Shown here: piece by piece, positions 30,052-40,106 of the stretch
How positions within the stretch are numbered: the first letter of the stretch is position 1
Layout of the letters: each line of letters opens with the position of its first letter
Assembly (NCBI RefSeq): GCF_052857255.1
Contig: NC_135506.1
Coordinates: 80,571,618 to 80,635,617, forward strand
Source: Amblyomma americanum
Lineage: Eukaryota > Arthropoda > Arachnida > Ixodida > Ixodidae
Direction: 5' to 3'
DNA: 64,000 nucleotides
Notes under the pieces: generated by a model
The model's input: only the letters and a program-made list of their open reading frames with translations
The model's database searches: none
Told to the model about the DNA's origin: nothing
Made by a program: the position numbers and the translations under genes

Positions 30052-30374
30052 CCGCCGCGGTGGCTCAGTGTTTAGGCTCTCGACTACTAATCCGGAGTTC
30101 CGGGGTTCGAACCCGACCGCGGCGGTTGCGTTTTTATGGAGGAAAAACGCTAAGGCGCCCGTGTGCTGTGCGATGTCAGTGCCCGTTAAAGATCCCCAGG
30201 TGGTCGAAATTATTCCGGAGCCCTCCACTACGGCACCTCCTTCTTCCTTTCTTCTTTCACTCCCTCCCTTATCCCTTCCCTAACGGCGCGGTTCAAGTGT
30301 CTAACGATATATGAGACAGATACTGCGCCATTTACTTTCCCCAAAAAACCAATTATTATTATTATTATTATTTT
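30052..30374 (+). mobile_element. SINE, full length with (ATT)n tail
   Basis: Head GCCGCGGTGGCTCAGTGTTT, box B GGTTCGAACCC, full body, and tail CCAATTATTATTATT. Copy 2 at 62758-63076. In copy 1 box A is slightly altered (GTTTAGGCTCTCG). Confidence 0.9.
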
Positions 30375-30932
30375 TGTCGGCAGTTCAAAACGCATTTGAA
30401 ATGAAAGCTTGCGAAACGCATCGCAGCACGATGTGGCTCTTCCCTCAGTTCGCTTAATCGCTTGCATGTAAAGAATGTGCCCCCCCCCATGCGTCTACAA
30501 AGGCTGTGCAACGCTCGGGCTTTCTCTGTGTGTGTGCGTGGGGGGGGGGGGTGCTGTAGAATGCCGATTTGCTGTGGATGTACGAAGGAAGAAGCGAAAC
30601 TGCCGGAGACAATTTTTTTTCTTAAAGCGAAAGCTTTACTCGCTGTGAACTTGGGCATTTCGCTGTTTAAGCCCTCCGAGGAAGCACATCACGTCAAAAC
30701 GCGCGCCTCACATATTTCTGTGGACACTCGAACCGCGTTTTCTTCGTTCCCTCACTTCTTTATTCCTTTATTTACAACGCGGTTCGAGTGTCCACTGAGC
30801 TATGTGAGACGGCTACTATGCTTTGTGTGCTCGCCGCGCCTTCTGGCATGATGTAACACTGCGCGGCTCGCCGCCGCTGCCGTTCGGTATGACGTCACAC
30901 CGCGTTCCTCGTCGTTGCGCTCGCCTTCTCTC

Positions 30933-31058
30933 TGACCCCAGAACGCAAGTTTTGGCGGTGGAGTGGGCTGACAAAGTCGTCGAGGGCTATGTACTCTCGA
31001 CCACTTAACGCGACCTCTTGCCAAGCTCTTCCCGGCGAATAAAATGTTTTACAATCAA
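30933..31058. mobile_element. 126-bp insertion specific to duplication copy 1
   Basis: Absent from copy 2, where the flanks join as CCTCCTCTCGCTTCACC. The insert begins TGACCCCAG and ends ACAATCAA, with TCTC at 30929-30932 and 31059-31062 as a 4-bp TSD, and carries AATAAAA near its 3' side. TG...CA-like ends and a 4-bp TSD fit a very short solo LTR, but the exact ends are uncertain. It post-dates the duplication unless copy 2 lost it precisely. Confidence 0.55.
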
Positions 31059-31854
31059 TCTCGCTTCACCAGCTTCGTCGCATGCCTGTTAACATGTCGG
31101 AGGGTTGAAAAGGAGAGCTCGCGAGCTCGCGTGGTCCACAACCACAGTTGTGTCGTCTTTAATGCGACAACATAGCTAGACAACCAGACTAACCTGGACT
31201 TGCAATCAAGATTAACCAAGACTAACCATGCTGAGCCCTAGCTTTCGCTGCGTATATCCTGTCATAGCCGAGCTAAGCCACTCCCAACTTTTCTTTCGGC
31301 AATGTGGTTTAAGCTTGGAAGGAAAGGAAAGGAAATGGGCTTTGTGCCCGTACCCTTTCTGTTCCTGCATAGCCGCTGGAGCATTGCCGAGAAAAGTAGT
31401 TCAAGCGGGCCACTATTACGGCCTCTGCTATAGTGCACCCTAGAATAAACTACGCTCTATACCTCGTGAAGACATTATTCGTTTTGACGAAAATTGAGGA
31501 ACGAAAATGCGCATTTTTTTCTCGGGCGACAGCATGCTTTTTGGCATAAAATATTATTTTACAAATAAAGATACACTCAATAACGAAGGTAAGGAAGGAA
31601 TCCGCCGGGGTGGCTCATTAGGTAATGCGCTCGTGTACTGATCCGGAGCATTAATTCGTAGTTCCCGGGTTCGAAACCGACCGCAACGGTTGCGTTTCGA
31701 TGAAGGTGAAGCTCAAAATTTTGGCATTGGTTTAGCTCTGGTTAACCCTAGTTGAATTGCGAAACCTTTGTTTACTTGGCACGTCGTCTACGCAGCGTCT
31801 CATTCCGAAGCTCCTGAGCACTCAAACTGGTCTTTTACGCAGTTGAAGATTAAC

Positions 31855-32162
31855 CCGCCGCGGTCACTCAGTGGTTAGTGCTCTCGGCTACTGATCGGAA
31901 TTCCCAGGGTCGAACCCGACCGCGGCTGTTGCGTTTCTATGGAGGCAAAACGCTAAGGCGCCCGTGTGCTGTGCGATGTCAGCTCATGTTAATCTTCCCG
32001 AGGTAGTCGAAATTATACCGGAGCCCTCCACTACGGCACCTCTTTCTTCCTTTCTTCTTTCACTCCCTCCTTTGTCAGTTTCCTTACGGTGCGGTTCAGA
32101 GGTCCAACGATATATGGGACATATACTGCGCAATTTTATTTTCCATAAATCCAACCAACCAG
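31855..32162 (+). mobile_element. SINE, full length, P block copy 2
   Basis: Same insertion as 17451-17756: head GCCGCGGTCACTCAGTGG, damaged box B (GGGTCGAACCC), full body and tail ending in CCAACCAACCAGTTGAA. It shows that the P block duplicated after this SINE landed. A head-only SINE lies just upstream at 31603-31690. Confidence 0.85.
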
Positions 32163-32626
32163 TTGAACAGTCATTCCGGGACGTGGCATGACGTCTTCTA
32201 GCCGCATCTTCGTTACAACGCTTCTCGAGTTGCTCGGAGCGTTCTTCTGACGTCTCTTGAGCACGTTCTCGGTTCCTAGCTTCGTTCTGTCGTTGTTGCG
32301 TGTCTTTCGTGCTCTCCATAACGACTGCAATACACTGAAGTTGCTTTTCTGCTGGGAAGGAAAGGAAAGTGCACGGCCCGGCCTACTGGCTGAAGACTGG
32401 CCATGCTCGCTACCCCGTGCTGAAAGTAGGAGAGTTAAAGGATAGGAGAGCAAAGATAGAAAGAAAAGGCACCCGCTAATTTGCCCCGGGCCGATCCCGG
32501 ATGCAGCGAATACCGGGCAGTTCGTGCCAGGGTGCTTCAAGGGAAGCACTGCGCCATGTTCCAAAAATATGTTTAATATATTGGGTCCAAGGACCCCAGC
32601 AGATATTATTCAGTTATGAGGCGATA

Positions 32627-32630
<4 letters not shown>

Positions 32631-32662
<32 letters not shown>

Positions 32663-32853
32663 AGTGTGGTAATCTTCATCGATATAACCACTGACATGCG
32701 TCGCGTGCTGCCGCTCTCAAGGACGAAGAAGTTGTTCGCTGCCTTGCTCTTTCGCCACGCCTGACGCTTCGCTGCGAGTCTCCCCTGAGCGGCTGGAATC
32801 ATCTGGGTTCACCGAATAAACACACCCCTACAATATATATATATATATATATC
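32631..32853. mobile_element. Solo LTR inserted in (TA)n
   Basis: The segment 32660-32832 (173 bp) starts TGTAGTGTGG and ends CACCCCTACA, giving TGTAG/CTACA inverted ends, and has AATAAA near its 3' end (GAATAAACACACC). TA repeats stand on both sides (32631-32659 and 32833-32853), so any TSD is hidden in TATA. This is the structure of a solo LTR of a Gypsy- or BEL-like retrotransposon. No internal region is present. Confidence 0.7.
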
Positions 32854-32884
32854 AAAGTGATTTCTGGCAGCTGATTTGGTAAAT

Positions 32885-34520
32885 ATAATATAAAATCACC
32901 AAAATTGAAGAAACATAACAGGATTTAATTCACGACGTTTCGGCTGGAGGACCAGCCTTTTTCGAGTGTAGTACAGCGTTTGAAACACGTAGTTTTTATA
33001 GAGAATGCGCGAGGTACAACGTTTAGAAGTTTACAGCATAGCACTAGTTCAGAACACTTGGGGGGGAGGGAAGACACCAGGAAGAACATTTTTTTTTAAC
33101 AAAGGAAGAGAGAGAATTGGTGCAGGTGTTCTGGAGAGGCCGATTTTTTTTAATAACAAAACAACAATAAGATTAAGATAATAAAAATATAAAAAGGGAG
33201 ATTCTTTCCCACCACCTCAGGGCTGCCTTGAAAAGGCCCTCGAGGTGTCGCTCCTCTCAGGATTTTGGTGACAAGCGTGAAGGGCTCCACCCCGGTACAA
33301 TAATAATAATAATAATAATTGGTTTTTGGGGGAAAGGAAATGGCGCAGTATCTGTCTCATATATCTTTGGACACCTGAACCGCGCCGTAAGGGAAGGGAT
33401 AAGGGAGGGAGTGAAAGAAGAAAGGAAGAAAGGGGTACCGTAGTGGAGGGCTCCGGAATAATTTCGACCACCTGGGGATCTTTAACGTGCACTGACATCG
33501 CACAGCACACGGGCGCCTTAGCGTTTTTCCTCCATAAAAACGCAGCCGCAGCGGTCGGGTTCGAACCCGGGAACTCCGGATCAGTAGTCGAGCGCCCTAA
33601 CCACTGGGCCACCGCGGCGGGGCCTGTACAAGGAGGAAGCTACATTCCAGAGAAACTGGTAGGGGGGAAGGAGGGGGAGTATAGAGGAATGCAAACGAGG
33701 CCTCTAATAAAGAAAAAAAGACGAAAAAAAGAAAAAAGAAAAAAAGGAAAGTAGTGAAAAAAGGAAAGAAGAGCCATTGTACAAGGCTTGGTAATATGCA
33801 TTCAGAGAAGGGTGGTGGCAACACGAGAGAATACAAAATAGGACATTAAAAATGAAAAAAAAGAAAAAAAAAGAAGAAAGGGGGAGATTCTTTTGCACCA
33901 CCTCAGGGCTGCTTTGGAAAGGGGTGAAGGGCGCATTTTGGTGACAAGCATGAAGGGCTTGACCCCTGTACATGCAGAAGGCAACATTCCAGAGGAACTG
34001 GTAGGGGGGAAGGCAGGGTTAAAGAGGAATGCCAAAGAGGCCTCTAAAAAAAGAAGAGAAAAAAGAAGCAAAAACACAAAGACAAAAAGAATAAGAGAAA
34101 GAAAGAAAATTAGGGGAAAAAAGGAAAGAAGAGCCATTGTACAAGACATGGAAATATCCATTCACACAAATGTTGTGGCAAAACGGGAGAAATCAAATAA
34201 TACAAGTTCCTAATCAATCCTTAGAAGGGCACTCCATACACACGCATACAGATACAGACAAAAGACAAGGCCAACAATAAATCCAACACCAGAAGCGAAC
34301 TGCAATGAGTCGGAAGTACAATCTACCGCAAGACAAATGACCATTCAGAGTAAACAATTCATCAATGTATGATGCGAAGACCGACATGACAGCAAAAAAA
34401 TGAGGGGGGATAACAGTAATTGGGTGACAATATAATACAATGCGCGACAATACAAGATTACAATAATAATAAAAAGGGGAAAGAAAATAGCAGTAAATAT
34501 GGGACAATGCAAGTGAAAAA
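32885..34520. repeat. PLE terminal arm, left
   Basis: Reverse complement of 43755-42445, and 326 bp longer because of a SINE insertion. It includes GAAGGGCTCCACC, GAGCCATTGTACAAGGCTTG and the GACGTTTCGGCTGG box near 32934. A block of roughly 330 bp is repeated twice in tandem inside the arm (33196-33875 with SINE removed, and 33885-34200), seen from GGGAGATTCTTTCCCACCAC and GGGAGATTCTTTTGCACCAC. Rich in A/G on this strand. Confidence 0.8.
33300..33625 (-). mobile_element. SINE inserted in the PLE left arm
   Basis: Full minus-strand SINE from (AAT)n at the left to the head CCACCGCGGCGGGG at the right, with intact box B complement GGTTCGAACCC. GTACA occurs on both sides (33295-33299 and 33626-33630) as the TSD; the right arm has the uninterrupted sequence. 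It therefore inserted after the arms were formed. Confidence 0.9.
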
Positions 34521-34573
34521 AGGAAAACACGTCGGAAGGTATGCTTGTTATGCATGCTGCCGCCCGTTCTATG

Positions 34574-34642
34574 AGTCTGGGATAATTATTTTTGATAGTC
34601 TGGGATAATTATTTTTCCAGGAGTCTGGGATAACTATTTGTT
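34574..34642. repeat. Short tandem repeat, three units of about 25 bp
   Basis: AGTCTGGGATAATTATTTTT is repeated three times with small changes between the PLE left arm and the end of the PLE ORF. No counterpart is seen at the right arm. Confidence 0.8.
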
Positions 34643-34719
34643 ACATCTATTGAGTGTGTAAGCATGATAGCCGGCCTACTGTTTCTTAATGCCGCGCGAG
34701 ACTGTGTTAAATTTGTGAA

Positions 34720-35953
34720 TCAGGTACGATTCACAGCTTTCGCGGTCATAATTTGTTTTGAACCCCGATTGGAGTACAATAGCTGTAAAGTTATCGAATG
34801 GGTGCCCAAGGCTGTTGATGTGTTTTGAAAGTGGGAGATTTGGCTGTGTCCGCCATGTGATCTGTGGTTGTTGATGCGAATTCTAAATGGTGTAACTGTC
34901 TGCCCTACGTACTGAGCTTTACAGGTGCCACATTCCAGGAGGTAGACAACATTAGCGCTGTCGCATGAAAAGTTACCTTTTATCTTAAATGAGAAGGATG
35001 ACGCTGTGCTTTTAGCACTGGTTGTTGTTTTCATCATCGGACAGAGTTTGCACCTAGTTTTATGGCATTGCGCGGATCCTCTGAAGCTACGGTTGCCGAT
35101 TGTAGACGATGTTATCATATCCCGGATGTTCCTTGCGCGCCTATACACAACACGTGGGAGATCAGGGATAACTTCTTTCATCTTTTCACTCTGTTGAAGG
35201 ATGTTGTGGTGTTTTTTAAGAATTGTGCTAACATTGAGCATTGAAGCCGAATGGGTAAGGACCAGATTGAATTGATAGTCCGGGCGTGGCTGCTTTTTGC
35301 CATTTATGAGTTCGCGCCGGCCATGCTTTGAAGCTTTCTTGACTGAATCGTCGATGACTGACAATGGGCGCCTCTGTTGTGCTAGGTCCACACGGAGTTG
35401 CTCGCAGTTTGATTCAAAGTCGCCTTCTTTAAAGCAAATCCTACGGAAACGGAGGAACTGACTGTAAGCGATGGATGTTTTACAATGGCGAGTGTGACTG
35501 CTCTGGTAGTGCAGACACTGGTGACGGTCGGTGGGTTTTCTGTAGACTGTTGTCTCAAGTTTGTTATTCGTGATGGTCACCAGGACGTCAAGAAAATTCA
35601 TTGTCCAGTATGAAGGCGACGACGAAAACGAGATGTTAGGATGAGTGCTGTTGAAGTCCGAAATAAACTTAGTGAGTTTTTCTTCACCATGTGTCCAGAC
35701 CATAAATATGTCATCGATGAATCTTATGTAAAATATTGGTTTAAAGGGAAAATTGTCCAGGAATTTCGTCTCAAGCTCAGCCATGAATATATTAGCGTAA
35801 TTTGGTTCAATTTTGGTTCCCATTGACGTTCCACTTATTTGCACGTAGTGCTGGCCATTAAACTCGAAGTTATTTAACTCAAGTATCAGTTTTAACATCT
35901 CTGCAAGTGTGCTGCCGTCAACCGGTTGTTTAGATTCTAAGCGCTCATAAGCA
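34720..35953 (-). CDS. PLE ORF, C-terminal part: RT palm, thumb and GIY-YIG endonuclease
   Basis: Open from the LINE-E insertion point to the end, without stops. RT motif B region GTSMGTKIEPNYANIFM, motif C as RFIDDIFMVW (catalytic Asp-Asp), then NFLDVLVTI and VYRKPTDRHQCLHYQSSHT. The second half has a Cys cluster CHKTRCKLCP and the GIY-YIG core VVYLLECGTCKAQYVGQT with a downstream Arg. These domains together are diagnostic of endonuclease-positive PLEs. The frame joins directly to the N-terminal part across the LINE-E insertion when one copy of the TSD is counted. Confidence 0.9.
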
Positions 35954-36253
35954 TAGACGACTGAGAGAGAGAGAGACTCTTTAATGAAAAAACAGAGAAT
36001 TTAGCCGGCGTTTCAATATCGCTGGCATGCTACTCTGCGTAGGGAGGGGAATTTGGGAGATAAAGACTGAAGGAGAGCAGCGTGAAGAGGTGGAAGGGGA
36101 AAAAAAGAAGATAAAATGCAGCCATGAAATGGGTACTAAGGATGCAGTGGCGAGTATTGATGTAGCCTATGGAATGATGGAGTGCATAGTCCGACAAATG
36201 GGCTGACGAAGTTCACTGCAAGAAGAATGCATGAAGATAACCTGCAAGTGAAT

Positions 36254-36646
36254 TTAGAGCTTATCGAGATGTCCAATGTCTTTTAAATATGTTAAAAGAA
36301 AGCTCATTGCAAGTCTCTGTTGCCTGAAGCAGGCTAAGGGGCCTAAAACTTTGCCCATTGTTAGGGGCACTGGGCAGAGCTTCTGCATGCAATGTTCATA
36401 GTACGCACGCTCGTTAGCATACGCAGGGCATTCAAGCAGGATATGTTCCACAGTTTCTATCGAGGCACAGTTGTCACAATGCGGACTGTTCATTTGTCCA
36501 AAACGGTATCGCAGGCCATTTGTATATGCAGCATTCAGACGAAGTCGGTGATAAAGTGTTTCGAGTTGTCGAGGAATTCTGTTTGAGAGTCTTGATCTAA
36601 GATGTGGGTCGATTGAGTGAAGAAATTGGTGCTGATGTGTCGGCAA
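36254..36646 (-). pseudogene. LINE-E ORF2 part 4: C-terminal zinc-motif domain
   Basis: 130 residues: LYHRLRLNAAYTNGLRYRFG and the CCHC motif CDNCASIETVEHILLEC, ending TYLKDIGHLDKL. It closes ORF2; the 3' UTR runs to the (CT)n tail at 35964. Confidence 0.8.
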
Positions 36647-36682
36647 ACTCCAAAGCCGATGCGTTTTTTCGTACGCAAAACT

Positions 36683-38050
36683 TTAAGCCATTTGGGACGC
36701 ATCAGATTTCGTGAGAAAACTTCGAATGTATCTCTGATGTTGATGGTCCTTACGGGCCGCTTCATCTGCTTTTTCATTAGCCATAATGCCACAGTGAGCA
36801 GGCACCCACTGAAATGTTATGCAGTGGCCTGCGGCAATAGCTAAATGATGGATATACCTAATGTCCAGGGAAACTGGCTGGTGATTCGTTTTCTTCAGCA
36901 GGTTGGCCAGGATCTGCATAGATGCTTTTGAATCGGTGAAGGTAACCCAACGGCCGGCGGATCGGCGCAGGATGTAAGAAACAGCTTCCTTAATGCCGTG
37001 AAGCTCAGCTGTTGTAGAGGTGGTCCTCCGCTGCAGCCGGTAAGAAAGGGCATGGCCTGTTGAGGGCACATAAAGGCCACAAGAAGAAGTTTCTTTAGTA
37101 GTTGAACCATCGGTGAAGATATGAGTGTGCTGCGTATATTCTTCGATTAAGTAGGCGAGATTAGCTCGCAGAAGTGCTGCCTGTGGCATGCGGCTCTTTG
37201 CATTCACACCTGGAACAGACTTCTTCACCTTTAGAGGAGAGAGTGTCCATGGAGGAAAGGCCAGAGGGAGTAGTTTCTGTGGCTGATTAATAGTAGGAAG
37301 GGGCAGGAGCTGCACTGCCTGGCCAAAGCTAGAGTTGCTGTGAGTTAGGTGGACACGGTGTAGGAAGTGCTTCTTCCCTTGCAGGACATGGCGGAGATGG
37401 GCACGCATAGTTTCCTGGGCGGCAATTACCTCTAGTGGGAGACATCCTGCCTCCGCTACTGTTCCTGTTGCCGAGGAACCCTTCGGGAGGCCAAGACATA
37501 TTCGCAGGCAGTTGTTCCGAGCGGCATTAAGAGTCTTATTGCTTAATGTAGATAATCTTTGAAGCACTGGTAGACAGTAGCGCAAGGTTCCTTCAACGTA
37601 GGCTTTTTCAAGCAGAAGCATTGATCGGCAGTTGCTACCCCACCTTGTTCCCGCCATGAACCTGAATACTTGCGATGCTGCAGTAATCCTCGCACGGAGG
37701 TTTTTGATCTGAGGTGACCATGACAGATTATAGTCGATTACAACACCCAAGAATCGCTGAGATCGTACATATGGCAGCGATCGTCCGCCTAGGAGCAGCG
37801 GATATCGGGTCATCGTTTTTCTTGTAAACGCCATTGCAACACTCTTTTCTGGCGAGAGACGAAGACCTCTGGAAGCCAGGTACATCGAAATGTGCAATAG
37901 TGCTCTCTGAAGACGTTGCTGGGTAATATAGCGCGAACGTGACGCGGTCCAGATGCAGATATCATCAGCATAAATTGTTATGCGGACCCCTCGCGGAAGG
38001 TGTCTTCTTATGTGAATAAGGACAATATCGAACAGGAGAGGGCTGAGCAC
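36683..38050 (-). CDS. LINE-E ORF2 part 3: RT motif C, thumb and RNase H
   Basis: 455 open residues. Starts at the end of motif B (LSPLLFDIVL), keeps the catalytic YADDICIW, and has the thumb motif RFLGVVIDYNLSW and CLGLPKGSSA. RNase H: FTDGSTTKET, TTAELHGIKEAV, TFTDSKASM and QWVPAHCGIMANEKADEAA, so all four acidic residues and the His are present. A frameshift near 36690 leads into the C-terminal zinc domain. Confidence 0.85.
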   Translation of the reverse strand: MLSPLLFDIVLIHIRRHLPRGVRITIYADDICIWTASRSRYITQQRLQRALLHISMYLASRGLRLSPEKSVAMAFTRKTMTRYPLLLGGRSLPYVRSQRFLGVVIDYNLSWSPQIKNLRARITAASQVFRFMAGTRWGSNCRSMLLLEKAYVEGTLRYCLPVLQRLSTLSNKTLNAARNNCLRICLGLPKGSSATGTVAEAGCLPLEVIAAQETMRAHLRHVLQGKKHFLHRVHLTHSNSSFGQAVQLLPLPTINQPQKLLPLAFPPWTLSPLKVKKSVPGVNAKSRMPQAALLRANLAYLIEEYTQHTHIFTDGSTTKETSSCGLYVPSTGHALSYRLQRRTTSTTAELHGIKEAVSYILRRSAGRWVTFTDSKASMQILANLLKKTNHQPVSLDIRYIHHLAIAAGHCITFQWVPAHCGIMANEKADEAARKDHQHQRYIRSFLTKSDASQMA

Positions 38051-38152
38051 CGCTCCCTGTGGTACGCCCCTCTCTACTGCGTGAAAGCGTGTTGGACCGT
38101 TTGGAGTGGTAATAAAACTTTGTCGTTCTTTTAAATAAAGCCCAATCCACTT

Positions 38153-38701
38153 CTATAGCCTTCCAACAAGGCCAAGACTGCCAAAGGCTGCGAGAATTGC
38201 ATGATGAAAGACGGAGTCAAAAGCGGCCTTGATGTCTAGGAAAACGGCTGTTGGGATGTACCCAGCATGAAGGTACTCCTCAATTGATGAGACGAGGGCG
38301 ATGATATTGTCAGTCGCAGACCTGTTTTGATGGAACCCGTTCATTTCTTGGGGGAACTCATTTCGGCTTTCTAGGAACCAAGTTATGCGCTTGCAGATCA
38401 TGCGCTCCATGAGCTTACCTACGCAGCTCAGTAGGGCAATGGGCCGGAATGATGCGTAGCTTGTTGGCTGCTTACAGGGTTTCAAAACGGGCACGATTTT
38501 TGCCAGCTTCCATTCCGTGGGGACCTCACCAGCCATCCAGGAAGAATTGTAATACTCCAGGAGTCGAAGACGGGAGGTGTGGGGTAGCTTTGCAATGGCG
38601 TCATAGGTCACCTCTTCATGACCCGGAGACGTGTGCCTGTTTCTCTCCGCGATAGCTGTGGATAGTTCTTCCATAGTGAAAGGCAGGTCTAACGCTGGCA
38701 C
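38153..38701 (-). pseudogene. LINE-E ORF2 part 2: N-terminal half of RT
   Basis: 182 residues with HTSPGHEEVTYDAI (normally SPGPDGVTY; here damaged), FRPIALLSCVGKLMERM, EMNGFHQNRSATDNI and motif A AVFLDIKAAFDSV. A stop at 38153 ends the frame just after GSLGLVGRL, and the RT continues in another frame around 38150-37965. Confidence 0.8.
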
Positions 38702-39900
38702 TGCCGCCTATGGGATGCCTGTTTGATCATCTGCGGAGAGTGTCGAATGCCCTGACCCTTCCTACCGCAGCTTGCAGTATTCTTCTGAGACATAGATTTT
38801 TGTTCGTGAAGGGAAAGTGCAGCGAAGGGGGGGAGTTGTTGAAGTGGCGTGCGCATACCTCTAACTATCCGCCAAATAATGGTTACTGGTTTGCGCACAT
38901 CCAGCGTAGAACAAAAGTCACGCCACTTTTGCTGACTGAGTTTATCCATGTAGCGTCGAATGTGACGCTGTGCCCGTCGGCATGCACGTAGGTCACCGAG
39001 GCTTTTTGTGCGCAGAGCTTTCCTTTCAGCTCGCCTGCGTATAGCGCAAAGCCTTTGGAATGTGTCATCATTTGAAGGTAGGTTATCATTTTTAGCTGTA
39101 ATTTGTGTACTCGCCCTCAGACAATACGCAATTGTCGATGCTAATTCCTCATTGCGAGCTGCCGCAGTAACTCCTCTGCTTACAGCGTCCTTGTATGCGT
39201 CCCAGTCTGTAGATTTTATAAGGAATTTCTTTGGGTTCCTCTGCACATGGAAAGCCGATATCAGGGTTGGGTAATGGTCGCTTCCACGTGTCTCCAAATC
39301 AGTGCACCAGCGAAAGTTGTGGGCGAATGAACTTGTGACAAATGTCACGTCGATGCTGCTGGTAGTCGTCGGGCCTCGGAGGTAGGTGATGCTGCCGTCA
39401 TTTAATGGCTGAACTGAATGCTTAGAGAGAAGTTTTGCAAGCTTGGCACCTCGGGCACATGTATGTGAGCTGCCCCAAATTTCATTATGAGCATTAAGTC
39501 TCCCCAAATAATATGCGGAGAGGGCGTCCTTGCTATCAAGTCTTCAAGTCTCAAAGCATCAAATGGCGTGCCTGGCTCAAGATATACTCCAATCAGAGTG
39601 TACTGTTGTCCGGCAACAACTGTGACAGCGCATACGTATTCATTGTCGTTTTGAGGCGGGACATCAACCGGTGAGGCCGGGATATCCTTGCGAAAGCCAA
39701 TCAGCATTCTGCTGACGTTATCTGGTCGTTGTGAATGATGGAAATAGTATCCATTGAGTCGGAAAGTTTCCTCGACGCGTGATTCACAGATGACTATGAA
39801 GGGGAAGCGGTACGCTCGCACGAGCTGTTGGAAATCTGAGTTTAGAACGTAGCCCGCGAGCGTTCCACTGGAAAATGGTGCATGTACGAAAGATGTTGTG
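38702..39900 (-). pseudogene. LINE-E ORF2 part 1: AP-type endonuclease
   Basis: The domain starts at about 39870 with QWNARGL, then shifts frame into FPFIVICESRVEETF (Glu). A second shift near 39500 splits the GDFNAHNE motif: WGD is in the first frame and LNAHNEIWG in the other (39507 onward). SSIDVTFV and RGSDHYPTLI complete the fold. The linker after it (AIRRRAERKALRTKS, RRAQRHIRRYMDKLSQ) is the usual basic helix between endonuclease and RT. Confidence 0.8.
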
Positions 39901-40106
39901 GATTGTCAGCTGCGGTGAAGTTCTCGCTGTGGAAGCCATGATTACTGAAGTGTGGTATTACGCCCCTGCGCAGCATAGGAGACCGACACCAACGGCTCCA
40001 TTGCAAGGACAGCTTCTACTTCTGGGAGTCCTCCTGACGAGGGGTTTGCACGGATAATAGCCTTGATGGCTGCAAACAGCATCGGAATCAGTAGGCATGT
40101 GACATC

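Larger units (their letters stand above)
21620..31421. repeat. Segmental duplication, copy 1
   Basis: About 9.8 kb nearly identical to 53901-64000. The left edge is sharp: CAGTTTCGTGAGC begins identity, and upstream sequences differ. The right end is set by the window end in copy 2; identity probably continues. Length differences are explained by two extra 211-bp units in copy 2, a 126-bp insertion plus 4-bp TSD in copy 1, and small C-tract and (AAT)n changes. It contains the SENP-like gene, nine or so SINE pieces, a LINE-C scrap and the start of a P block. Confidence 0.9.
30540..32640 (+). repeat. P block, copy 2
   Basis: Homologous to 16130-18345; its first 880 bp lie inside segmental duplication copy 1 and recur at 63250-64000. 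It begins with a C-tract/G-tract region, includes a SINE-tail fold-back (30707-30809) in which CTCACATA...CGAACCGCGTT is mirrored by AACGCGGTTCG...TATGTGAG, and two SINE heads. It ends in (TA)n where the solo LTR and PLE have inserted. Confidence 0.75.

Noticed and set aside
30462..30851. Possible THAP-type zinc finger starting MPICCGCTKEEAKLP in P blocks
   Set aside because: Only the opening resembles a THAP domain; the later Cys, His and AVPTIF-type box are missing and the frame runs into SINE tail.
33893..34213. Lys/Arg-rich ORF in the PLE arm
   Set aside because: Arises from A/G-rich terminal repeat; the opposite strand gives a Phe/Leu-rich shadow, and neither is kept in the other arm.
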